From: a bacterium UBP8_UBA817
GTDB lineage: Bacteria > Margulisbacteria > Marinamargulisbacteria > SXXA01 > SICP01
Direction of reading: 5' to 3'
Assembly (NCBI GenBank): GCA_945888435.1
Contig: CAMCZW010000013.1
Coordinates: 1-46,895, forward strand
DNA length: 46,895 nucleotides
In this document: positions 27,229 to 34,265 of the stretch, one piece after another
How positions within the stretch are numbered: the first letter of the stretch is position 1
How the letters are laid out: each line of letters opens with the position of its first letter
Made by a program: the position numbers and the translations under genes
The notes under the pieces: generated by a model
Told to the model about the DNA's origin: nothing
Database searches by the model: none
The model's input: the letters and a program-made list of their open reading frames with translations, nothing else

Positions 27229-28311
27229 CTAAATTAGAAGCGTGATTCCTGTGACTCCGAGTAGTAATCCTATCGCTAGGATGGCCGCTAAAATGATGGG
27301 TTTAAATCCGGCTGATTTGATTTTTGAAAAATGGGTTTCGATACCAATTCCGGCCATGGCTGCGGTGAGTAATCCAATGTCGATATAATACAGCGTGTTG
27401 GCCATTTCATGTGAAATAATGCCTGATGAGTTAAGTAAAATAACTGCGATGAATCCGACTGCAAACCAGGGGATGGATGCTTTTGAGGGTAGGTTAGTTT
27501 GATTGTTTTTACGGTTGTGACGATTTTCGAGCATGCTTATTATGGTGAGTGTGGGGACTAAGAGTAATACTCTTGTCATTTTAACGACAACGGCGAGATT
27601 GCCTGCATAACTGCTGATTTGATTACCTGCGACTACGACTTGGGCGACTTCGTGGACGGATGCTCCGGTGATGATGCCGCTTTGGAGTTCGGTGGTGCCG
27701 ATCCAGTGGAGCCATAGTGGGAGTCCGAACATTGCTGCGGTTCCAAACAGGACGACAGTGCCTACTGCGATACAAGTTTTGTGAGGTGCACTTTTGAGGG
27801 TGCTTTCCATGGCCATGACGGCTGCGGCCCCACAGATGGCAGATCCCGCGCTGACAAGTAGGGCTGTGTGGCGATCGAGTTTGAGCCATTTGACTCCGAT
27901 CCAGGTCCCGATGGTGAGGGTAAGGGCGACGACGCCGATATCGATGAGGACGGTGTTTATGCCTAAATCTAATATTTGGCCGACATTGACTCTAACCCCG
28001 TATAAAATAATCCCTGCTCGTAATAAATATTTAGATGACCATTGAATGCTGGGTGACCATGACTGAGTGAGTTTTGGGTGGAGTGTGTGACTGTAAAGTA
28101 TTCCAAGAATAATCGCTAAGATTAAGGCGCTAATGCCAGCGTGTGCAAAAAATGAAATTTTTGCGAGGTAAATACACCCGATTGCAGCTATAAGTAAGAT
28201 AATGGCCGCGTATATATTTTTTAACCCTCGTATATGATCTCCAATTAATGGAGTTTGAGGGGCATTGCTTTGAATCACTCTTTCGGTATTGGTTAGTAAG
28301 TGAATGCTCAT
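27229..28311 (-). CDS. yeiH: YeiH/UPF0324-family membrane protein (putative sulfate/anion exporter)
   Basis: A 360-residue inner-membrane protein with about ten hydrophobic helices. Family marks seen: WSSKYLLRAGIILYGVRVNVGQILDLG, LVSAGSAICGAAAVMAMESTLKS (the conserved GxSxCGxxA re-entrant-type stretch) and TGASVHEVAQVVVAGNQISSYAGNLAVVVKMTRVLLLVP. The family is annotated as a putative sulfate exporter; its true substrate is not firmly known. It is divergent from a LysR gene across 80 nt. In enteric bacteria yeiH is next to, and controlled by, the LysR regulator YeiE, so the same pairing here supports both calls. Confidence 0.9.
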   Translation of the reverse strand: MSIHLLTNTERVIQSNAPQTPLIGDHIRGLKNIYAAIILLIAAIGCIYLAKISFFAHAGISALILAIILGILYSHTLHPKLTQSWSPSIQWSSKYLLRAGIILYGVRVNVGQILDLGINTVLIDIGVVALTLTIGTWIGVKWLKLDRHTALLVSAGSAICGAAAVMAMESTLKSAPHKTCIAVGTVVLFGTAAMFGLPLWLHWIGTTELQSGIITGASVHEVAQVVVAGNQISSYAGNLAVVVKMTRVLLLVPTLTIISMLENRHNRKNNQTNLPSKASIPWFAVGFIAVILLNSSGIISHEMANTLYYIDIGLLTAAMAGIGIETHFSKIKSAGFKPIILAAILAIGLLLGVTGITLLI

Positions 28312-28338
28312 GATGGATGTGAGTGTGACAGATTTATG

Positions 28339-28384
28339 TTTATTAATAAAATCGATTGTTTTAATAATTATTATTTATTATATT
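28339..28384 (+). promoter_or_regulatory. LysR operator candidates and promoter in the yeiH-lysR divergent region
   Basis: Two perfect 12-bp palindromes lie here: TTTATTAATAAA at 28339-28350 and TAATAATTATTA at 28362-28373. The LysR-gene promoter is TTGTTT (28356-28361), 17 nt, TATATT (28379-28384), followed by 7 nt and the ATG. The second palindrome fills the spacer, so binding there would shut off the regulator gene (autorepression); the first is placed to act on yeiH. Both fit the loose T-N11-A dyad form of LysR sites. Confidence 0.55.
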
Positions 28385-28391
28385 GATAAGT

Positions 28392-29297
28392 ATGGGATTA
28401 ACAATTCGACAGTTGGAAGTATTTGTATCGATTGCCAAAAGTGAAACGATGACACAGGCGGCAAAGGTGTTGTTTTTGTCTCAATCAGCATGTAGTGCGG
28501 CGCTAGCGGAGCTTGAACGTCACCTAAAAGGTCATGTCTTTGATCGACATGGAAAACGCTTGGTGATTAATGAGCGGGGTAAACTTATTTTAGCGAACTC
28601 GATTAATATTTTGGCTCAGATGGCTGAAATTGAGGGGCGCTTGGCCAGGACGGATGGATCGTTGGTGTCGGGGCATGTGCAGTTGGTGGCTAGCTCAACG
28701 ATAGGTAATTATGTGTTACCTCCAATGATTGGGCAGTTTTTATCAATGTATTCGACATCGACGATGGCTCTTAAAGTGGAGAATACGGAGCAGGTGATTA
28801 GAGATGTTCTTAATTATGAGGCGGATATTGGGTTTATTGAAGGGACTTGTAGTCATGAAAATGTAGAAGTTATTCCATGGAAACACGATGAGTTGGTGGT
28901 AATTGTGGCGCCTACTCATACTTTGGCGACTGCTAAGGCTGTGGCTATTTCTGATCTGTATCACATGCATTGGATTTTGAGAGAGCATGGGTCTGGTACC
29001 CGCGAGAAATTTGAGGAAGCGATTAAAATTAAAATGACTCCTTTTTTGGAACTTGGACAGACTGAGGCGATTAAGCAGGCCGTTCAAGCAGGAATAGGGG
29101 TTAGTTGTGTGTCTCGTGCAGCGGTTTTTGATGAATTGGCGGCTGGTCAATTGGTTGAAATTAAAGTGGAGTCTTTGGATTTGAGACGTGATTTTTTTAT
29201 TTTGCTTCACAAGAAAAAATATCGGTCTCATGCGGTGAGCCGGTTTTTACGCGAATGGTGTACGGGTGCGGATCGGGCGTTTTTTCCTGTTATTTAA
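28392..29297 (+). CDS. LysR-family transcriptional regulator (YeiE-like)
   Basis: A 301-residue DNA-binding regulator. Residues 1-60 form the winged helix-turn-helix: MGLTIRQLEVFVSIAKSETMTQAAKVLFLSQSACSAALAELE. The remainder is the periplasmic-binding-like sensor domain, starting around GHVQLVASSTIGNYVLPP. A TTG at 28383 is in frame, but the ATG at 28392 follows the -10 TATATT by 7 nt. The divergent yeiH gene is its likely target; YeiE in enterobacteria responds to sulfite, so sulfite or another small anion is a reasonable ligand guess. Its stop lies 1 nt from the stop of the convergent aminotransferase gene. Confidence 0.9.
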   Translation: MGLTIRQLEVFVSIAKSETMTQAAKVLFLSQSACSAALAELERHLKGHVFDRHGKRLVINERGKLILANSINILAQMAEIEGRLARTDGSLVSGHVQLVASSTIGNYVLPPMIGQFLSMYSTSTMALKVENTEQVIRDVLNYEADIGFIEGTCSHENVEVIPWKHDELVVIVAPTHTLATAKAVAISDLYHMHWILREHGSGTREKFEEAIKIKMTPFLELGQTEAIKQAVQAGIGVSCVSRAAVFDELAAGQLVEIKVESLDLRRDFFILLHKKKYRSHAVSRFLREWCTGADRAFFPVI

Positions 29298-29298
29298 T

Positions 29299-30153
29299 TT
29301 AGTATCCGATTTCGGAAGTGAGTAATTGACTGAGGTGCTCAGTGATTGGGCCTGGGGTGTAGCTTCCGATAATGTCGGCATTGATTTTGACAACAGGCAT
29401 GACCTTTCGGATGGACGAGGTTAGGAAGGCTTCGTCAAAGCTTGGGATATCGCTTGTCGGGATGTCGGTTTCGATGACTTTGTAGTGAGGAGAGGCTAGT
29501 CGGATGATAGCTCTACGCGTGATGCCATTTAAAATATGTCCATCGGCTTTTGGGGTGTAGATGATGTTGTCTTTAATGAAAAAAATATTAAAAGTATCGC
29601 CTTCTAAGCATTTTTCAGGAGACATGAGTGTCGTAAATAATGGAAAATGCGCATTTATTTTATTAACTGTATCTTCTGCTAAAAGGCTTCCGATGTAATA
29701 GGTTAATTTTGTTGAAGCGAGATCTCTTTGGTAGGGGTATGTTGCGAGGTGGACTCCTTCTTTATAGTAGGTTGATGGGGGCATCGTAATTGGGGATACA
29801 GTGATATACAGCTGGCCTTCTCCAATCATTTGAGGGATACGTGCGCCGGATTTTCCCCCAGTGAGGATAATTTTAACGATTGTTGGAGTGGGTGCTTGGC
29901 ATTCTGGATTTTTTTCGATGGTTTGAGTAAGTAAGCCATAGAGATCTTCTGCGGATAACGAAAAGGGGATTTTAAGTATTTTGGCGCCATCGATGATACG
30001 GGTGCAATGATCTTTAGCGAAGGTTGCTTTTCCGTTAGCGGCTAATGCTGTGCTGAAAATACGGTATCCACGGATTGATCCGGCGGTGTCGTTATCGATG
30101 GGGATTGCGACGTCAGCTGTTGGGATAAATTGGCCGTTTGCGTAAGAAATCAT
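29299..30153 (-). CDS. Class IV PLP-dependent aminotransferase (IlvE/Dat-like)
   Basis: A 284-residue cytosolic enzyme. The PLP-lysine lies in LASTKLTYYIGS (Lys149), the phosphate-side GDTFNIFFIKDN with Glu184 follows, and THILNGITRRAI-type sequence (HILNGITRRAII) near 205 is the glycine-threonine block of fold type IV. The family includes branched-chain aminotransferases, D-amino-acid aminotransferase and aminodeoxychorismate lyase, which cannot be told apart safely here; the short length favours D-amino-acid or lyase types over IlvE. An extended -10 lies 6 nt before the ATG. Confidence 0.85.
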   Translation of the reverse strand: MISYANGQFIPTADVAIPIDNDTAGSIRGYRIFSTALAANGKATFAKDHCTRIIDGAKILKIPFSLSAEDLYGLLTQTIEKNPECQAPTPTIVKIILTGGKSGARIPQMIGEGQLYITVSPITMPPSTYYKEGVHLATYPYQRDLASTKLTYYIGSLLAEDTVNKINAHFPLFTTLMSPEKCLEGDTFNIFFIKDNIIYTPKADGHILNGITRRAIIRLASPHYKVIETDIPTSDIPSFDEAFLTSSIRKVMPVVKINADIIGSYTPGPITEHLSQLLTSEIGY

Positions 30154-30159
30154 AGGACT

Positions 30160-30168
30160 ATTTTAGCA
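30160..30168 (-). promoter_or_regulatory. Extended -10 of the aminotransferase gene (leaderless start)
   Basis: The minus strand reads TGC-TAAAAT, then 6 nt, then the ATG. The extended TGn makes this the best example of the leaderless pattern in the window. Confidence 0.5.
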
Positions 30169-30260
30169 GAGATTTTTTGTATTGATGATTGACTGAATTT
30201 AATATTTAGGTAAGTATTTATTTATATATTATTAATAATTTACGCGCTAGAGGTTTTATT

Positions 30261-30851
30261 GTGGAAAAAGAGCTAGAAATGATTAACTCGAAAATTTATA
30301 CGATTCGTGGACTTAAGGTGATGCTGGATCGGGATTTGGCGGATCTGTATCAGGTTGAGACTCGCCGATTAAATGAGCAGGTTAAGCGTAATATCTCCAG
30401 ATTCCCTGCTGACTTTATGTTTCAGCTTACTAAGGATGAAGTTTCAAGATCGCAATTTGCGATCTTGAAACAAGGTCAAAATATCAAGTATCTCCCATAT
30501 GCTTTTACAGAGCAGGGAGTTGCTATGCTGTCCTCAGTACTTAACAGTGAAATTGCCATTGAAATTAATATCAAAATTATGAGGGCTTTTATTGAACTTA
30601 GGCAAATTATTGCGGCTCAACCGGAATATGAGTTATTGAGGGAGAAGATTTTACGCATAGAAGCTCAGGTTTATTCGTTGGCAGCTGATAACCGGGTGGA
30701 TAAGCGAGTTGTGATGGATAAAGTGACGCAGTTAAGCAGGAAAGTGAATGGGTTAGACGATAAGGTGGACCAGCTTTCTGAAATTTTGGATCAATTTCAG
30801 GATGCTCATATCGTGATTAGGCGACCGGATTTGGGGTTGATAGGTGAATGA
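30261..30851 (+). CDS. ORF6N-domain protein, copy 1
   Basis: A 196-residue DNA-binding-type protein as in phage antirepressor (KilA-N/ORF6N) families. The ORF6N part runs from about residue 9 to 105: IYTIRGLKVMLDRDLADLYQV, then QVKRNISRFPADFMFQLT, then LPYAFTEQGVAMLSSVLNSE. The C-terminal 80 residues are a charged coiled coil (ILRIEAQVYSL...KVNGLDDKVDQLSEILDQ). It starts with GTG preceded by AGAGG at 7 nt. A close paralogue begins 2 nt after its stop. Chromosomal copies of this family are common and their role is not established; prophage origin is likely. Confidence 0.88.
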   Translation: MEKELEMINSKIYTIRGLKVMLDRDLADLYQVETRRLNEQVKRNISRFPADFMFQLTKDEVSRSQFAILKQGQNIKYLPYAFTEQGVAMLSSVLNSEIAIEINIKIMRAFIELRQIIAAQPEYELLREKILRIEAQVYSLAADNRVDKRVVMDKVTQLSRKVNGLDDKVDQLSEILDQFQDAHIVIRRPDLGLIGE

Positions 30852-31276
30852 TATGACTTATATAGAGATTAACTCGAAAATTTATACGATTCGTGGACTT
30901 AAGGTGATGCTGGATCGGGATTTGGCGGCGCTTTATGGAGTGACTACTGGCAATTTAAATAAGGCTGTTAAGCGTAATCTTGATCGATTTCCTGATGATT
31001 TTATGTTTAAACTAACAAAGGCTGAGCTTGAAAATTGGTTCTTCCAAATTGGAATATCCAATTCTGAAAAAATGGGCATACGTCATTTGCCATACGCTTT
31101 CACTGAGCAAGGGGTTGCAATGTTATCGGCAATTCTAAAAAGTAAAATCGCCGTTCAAATCAATATCAAAATTATGAGGGCTTTTATTGAACTTAGGCAA
31201 ATTATTGCGGCTCAACCGGAATATGAGTTATTGAGGGAGAAGATTTTACGCATAGAAGCTCAGGTTTATTCGTTGG
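30281..31276. repeat. Tandem duplication of the ORF6N gene
   Basis: Two blocks are identical at DNA level in the tandem genes: 62 bp (30281-30342 and 30867-30928) and 115 bp (30567-30681 and 31162-31276). The sequence between them, coding for residues about 28-102, differs strongly and by a net 9 bp. Downstream of the second block a few scattered differences resume. Confidence 0.9.
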
Positions 31277-31443
31277 GAGCTGATAACCGAGTGGATAAGC
31301 GAGTTGTGATGGATAAGCTCACTCATCTTAGCGGGAAAGTGAATGGGTTAGACGATAAGGTGGACCGGCTTTCTGAAATTTTGGATCAATTTCAAGATGC
31401 GCATATTGTGATTAAGCGACCGGATAGTGAAAATTTAGGTTGA
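30853..31443 (+). CDS. ORF6N-domain protein, copy 2
   Basis: A 196-residue paralogue of the preceding gene. It keeps the same N-terminal IYTIRGLKVMLDRDL and nearly the same coiled-coil tail, but the central part differs: LYGVTTGNLNKAVKRNLDRFPDDFMFKLTKAELENWFFQI, the commoner ORF6N form with NLNKAVKRN and a longer insertion. A GTG at 30844 is open, but AGGTGA at 30842-30847 is spaced 5 nt from the ATG at 30853, so this start is chosen. The pair forms an operon with a 1-nt gap. The tRNA-Val gene lies close downstream on the other strand. Confidence 0.88.
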   Translation: MTYIEINSKIYTIRGLKVMLDRDLAALYGVTTGNLNKAVKRNLDRFPDDFMFKLTKAELENWFFQIGISNSEKMGIRHLPYAFTEQGVAMLSAILKSKIAVQINIKIMRAFIELRQIIAAQPEYELLREKILRIEAQVYSLGADNRVDKRVVMDKLTHLSGKVNGLDDKVDRLSEILDQFQDAHIVIKRPDSENLG

Positions 31444-31452
31444 TTTTGGATT

Positions 31453-31529
31453 TGGTGGGCGGTATTGGAATCGAACCAACGACCTTTAACATGTCAAGCT
31501 AACGCTCTAACCAACTGAGCTAACCGCCC
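31453..31529 (-). tRNA. tRNA-Val (anticodon GAC)
   Basis: The minus strand folds as a 77-nt tRNA with encoded CCA. Acceptor GGGCGGT pairs perfectly with ACCGCCC, the D arm is GCTC-AGTTGGTTA-GAGC, the anticodon arm is TTAGC-TTGACAT-GTTAA (one G-U) giving GAC, and the T arm is GTTGG-TTCGATT-CCAAT. GAC reads the valine codon GUC (and GUU). A TATAAA 9 nt upstream of the 5' end, inside the structured repeat, may be its -10 box. Confidence 0.97.
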
Positions 31530-31530
31530 C

Positions 31531-31657
31531 AATACCAGTTTATATGCCGCCATGCGGCTAACTGGCTCACCTTAACTACACCGCTATGCCTTCGGCTCCG
31601 CTCCTTGGTAGTCTGCGGTTCGCCACTTAACCACCTGACAACATTTAAACTGGTATT
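31531..31657. repeat. Structured intergenic repeat, copy 2
   Basis: Same architecture as 25797-25925: GCCGC-CAT-GCGGC hairpin (31546-31558), the loop ACCTTAACTACACCGCTA, the block CCGCTCCTTGGTAGTCTGCGGTT and TTAACCACCTGACA. The outer stem, however, is AATACCAGTTTA with TAAACTGGTATT (31531-31542 with 31646-31657, 12 bp perfect), unlike copy 1. The inner arms AACTGGCTCACC and GGTTCGCCACTT pair at most positions. It abuts the 5' end of tRNA-Val. The following 31658-31780 shows only a weak CCTTA..TAAGG hairpin and nothing coding. Confidence 0.85.
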
Positions 31658-31780
31658 ACGTCTATCCAGTGTTTTTGTCATTTGGCTAACTGACTAGTCT
31701 TGCCTTAGCTGCGCTGCGTTTAAGGATGGTCATTATAGATGGAAAATGAGATATGGCCAATTGGGTTTTTGTTTGGTGGC

Positions 31781-34162
31781 TTAAAAGAGGTTTTGGAGCC
31801 AGGTTTGGAGCATGGTGGGGGCTTTTCGGTAGACGATGACTTGGGGCTTTTTGAAATTGCGCTCGATGGTGATGTCGTTTACTGCGGTGTAGAAGTTGCC
31901 GAGTTTGTCGACGAGTTTGAGGTCAAAGGCTTCTTCGCCAGTGAAGATTTGGCCTTGGGCGAGGGGGAGAACTTGCTCTTCGGTGAGTTTACGGTTTTCT
32001 TTGACTTTACCTTTGAAGGCGTTGTACATCTCGGTTTGGTGGCTTTGGATCATATCGACTTCTTCTTTAGTGAGTGGGCGGTTTTTGGATCCCATATCCA
32101 CGAATTTGCCGGTTTTGATGACTTCTTTTTGGATGCCGAGCATTTTATTGAAGGTCTCTTGGTTTTGATATTGGCTGATAACGCCGATGCTGCCAGTAAG
32201 GGTCCCGCGATTGGCGTAGATGCGGTCGCAAGCGAGGGCGATGTAGTATCCGCCGGATGCAGCCATGTTACCCATTACGGCGTAGAGTGGTTTTTTGTCG
32301 AGTTTGGTTTTAAGTTCTTTGAGAGCGTGGTAAATGCGGTCAGAGGCGATACCGCTACCGCCAGGGCTGTTGATACGGACGATCACGCCTTGAATTGAGG
32401 AGTTTTTCTTGATGGATTGGATAATGGCGTCGATGTCTTCTGCACCGGTGGATTTGCCGCCGAAGAGGATATTGGAGTTGCTTTCGCCATCGTGAATACT
32501 TCCGTCTACTTCGATGACTGCGATTTGGTTTGAAAAGTGGAACAGAGTGGACATATTGGTGGATTCTTCAAAATAGGAGAGGGGGTAGGTGATTTCGTCA
32601 AAATCACTATTTTTTGGATCTGCTTTTTTGAGTTTCGCGAGGGATTCTAGTGTTTTGTAGTAGCCGATTTCATCGATGAGACCTTTTGCTTTGGCTTCTG
32701 TGGCACCGACGATGCGGCCATTGAAGGCACTTTCGACGACAGCCCATTCTAGGGTTCTGCTTTTTTGGATGTCGCTGATGGCTTGTCTGTAGAGTGATTG
32801 AACAAGGCTTTCGAGGAGGATATGTTCTTCTTTGGAGAGATCATCTGAGCTGGAGTTGAGAGACGCTTTGTAAGTACCGTTTTTGATGGTTTGAGTGCCA
32901 AATCCAAAATTTTTGAAAAGGACTTTGGTTTTGGTGATTTCGAGTTCTAAGCCGAGATTACTGAGAGAACCGAGTTCTGGCATGATGATTTTGGTGGCGC
33001 AACTTGCAAGATAGTATTCTGCGAGGCTTGAGCTGTTTTCAAGATAAATCCAAATGGTTTTGCCTTTTTCTTTGGCTTGGAGGAGGGTTTGTCTGAGTTC
33101 TTGAATGAGGCCAATACTGGTTATAGAAGAGGAGATATCGCCTAATTTGATGATGAAGCCTTTACAACTTTTATCGTTTTTGGCATTTTCGACGAGTTTG
33201 AGTAAGTCGTTCATGCCGATTTTATTACCGCCTAAGAGGCTGATTTCGGATTGTCCGCTGATGAGGTTTCCGCTGAGTTCAAATATGGCATAGGCGTCTT
33301 TTTTAAATAGGGTATATCTTTCTTTGTCGAGATCTGATCGACTACTTCCTAACCCAAGTGTGCCGGCGAGAAGGTAGGTTGGGTCGTCACCATTAGTGGG
33401 GCTGATGATGCCGTAGCTGATTTCTCCGATGGGGAGTTTGAGGGAAACGCTGCCGGACAGATTGTTTTCGGATAGGCCGCTGCGAACAGTGAAGCCTTCG
33501 GTGAGAATGGCTTCGACGCCGACGCTGCTTTTGAGGGTATTTTTTCCATCAACCGAATCATATTTGAGGTCTGAGCTTAATAGAAGCGCATTTTTGAAAG
33601 GGCGATACGCAATACCGGTTACCCATGTGCTAGGGATGTCGACTTCGTTGCTGATGATGTCTTTGGCGACGAGGCCAAGATCAATTTGAGGTGTTAAGTG
33701 TGCTAATAACCCAATATCGCTGCTCCATCCGTCTTGGCTGAGGGTGGAGGTTCTAGTTTGGACGGTTTTGTAGTTAATGCCCCAACTGAGGCCGAGTTTG
33801 GTTTTAGTGGCCATACTATAGCTTTGGACGCGAACATGATCATTGTTAGGAAGTTGGCGTTGGTAGAGGCTGATTGCGAAGGGACTTAAATAGAGGTTGG
33901 TGGTGCTGAAATCATCGTAAACCGTTTGATTTTGGTCCAGCTGTTCCATACTAATTTTGAAGCCTGCGTTACTGACTCCGGCTGGGTTGTAAAAAGAGCC
34001 TTCGCCATTTTCTGCGACGGCGGTGAAGGCGTTACCCATGGTTAAGGGACGAAGGCCTAAGCCATTTTTGAGGGTGGAATATTGGAGGTCTTCTGCATGG
34101 AGTGCATGGAGTTGGGACATCGTGACGATGAGTGTTAGGGAAATGACTTGGGAGAGCCTCAT
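31781..34162 (-). CDS. Fusion: PorV/UPF0164-like barrel region + SppA-type signal peptide peptidase
   Basis: A 793-residue protein in two parts. It begins with a signal peptide (1-23, cleavage near LHA-ED). Residues about 24-275 look like an outer-membrane beta-barrel: LGLRPLTMGNAFTAVAENGEGSFYNPAGVSN is the hallmark start of PorV/UPF0164/OmpP1-like proteins, followed by alternating amphipathic strands. Residues about 285-790 are a tandem SppA of the 67K type: the general-base Lys432 in NGTYKAS lies in the first half and the nucleophile Ser636 in MAASGGYY in the second, matching E. coli Lys209 and Ser409. SppA normally acts in the inner membrane on cleaved signal peptides, so a barrel at its N-terminus is unexpected and could place the peptidase at the outer membrane or periplasm. 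TATCAT stands 6 nt before the ATG without a ribosome site. Confidence 0.88.
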   Translation of the reverse strand: MRLSQVISLTLIVTMSQLHALHAEDLQYSTLKNGLGLRPLTMGNAFTAVAENGEGSFYNPAGVSNAGFKISMEQLDQNQTVYDDFSTTNLYLSPFAISLYQRQLPNNDHVRVQSYSMATKTKLGLSWGINYKTVQTRTSTLSQDGWSSDIGLLAHLTPQIDLGLVAKDIISNEVDIPSTWVTGIAYRPFKNALLLSSDLKYDSVDGKNTLKSSVGVEAILTEGFTVRSGLSENNLSGSVSLKLPIGEISYGIISPTNGDDPTYLLAGTLGLGSSRSDLDKERYTLFKKDAYAIFELSGNLISGQSEISLLGGNKIGMNDLLKLVENAKNDKSCKGFIIKLGDISSSITSIGLIQELRQTLLQAKEKGKTIWIYLENSSSLAEYYLASCATKIIMPELGSLSNLGLELEITKTKVLFKNFGFGTQTIKNGTYKASLNSSSDDLSKEEHILLESLVQSLYRQAISDIQKSRTLEWAVVESAFNGRIVGATEAKAKGLIDEIGYYKTLESLAKLKKADPKNSDFDEITYPLSYFEESTNMSTLFHFSNQIAVIEVDGSIHDGESNSNILFGGKSTGAEDIDAIIQSIKKNSSIQGVIVRINSPGGSGIASDRIYHALKELKTKLDKKPLYAVMGNMAASGGYYIALACDRIYANRGTLTGSIGVISQYQNQETFNKMLGIQKEVIKTGKFVDMGSKNRPLTKEEVDMIQSHQTEMYNAFKGKVKENRKLTEEQVLPLAQGQIFTGEEAFDLKLVDKLGNFYTAVNDITIERNFKKPQVIVYRKAPTMLQTWLQNLF

Positions 34163-34168
34163 TTTTAA

Positions 34169-34174
34169 ATGATA
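34169..34174 (-). promoter_or_regulatory. Possible -10 box of the barrel-SppA gene (leaderless start)
   Basis: The minus strand reads TATCAT, 6 nt of TTAAAA, then the ATG. No -35 is convincing. Confidence 0.38.
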
Positions 34175-34265
34175 ACAGATAGATTCTCGGGATAGAAAGA
34201 TATTGTTTGAAAATTATTTTTTTTGGGTACTTCTATAAGGAGAGATAATAGATAAGGATTGGTAT

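Noticed and set aside
28743-29231. A 162-codon minus-strand frame
   Set aside because: Fully inside the LysR gene on the other strand; its composition is that of a shadow frame.
30261-31443. ORF6N pair as a toxin-antitoxin module
   Set aside because: The two proteins are paralogues with the same architecture, not a toxin with an antidote.
31739-32398. A 219-codon open frame on the plus strand
   Set aside because: It is antisense to the well-supported SppA catalytic half, has no ribosome site, and its Phe/Glu/Val-rich product is what the reverse of a C/A-rich coding strand gives.
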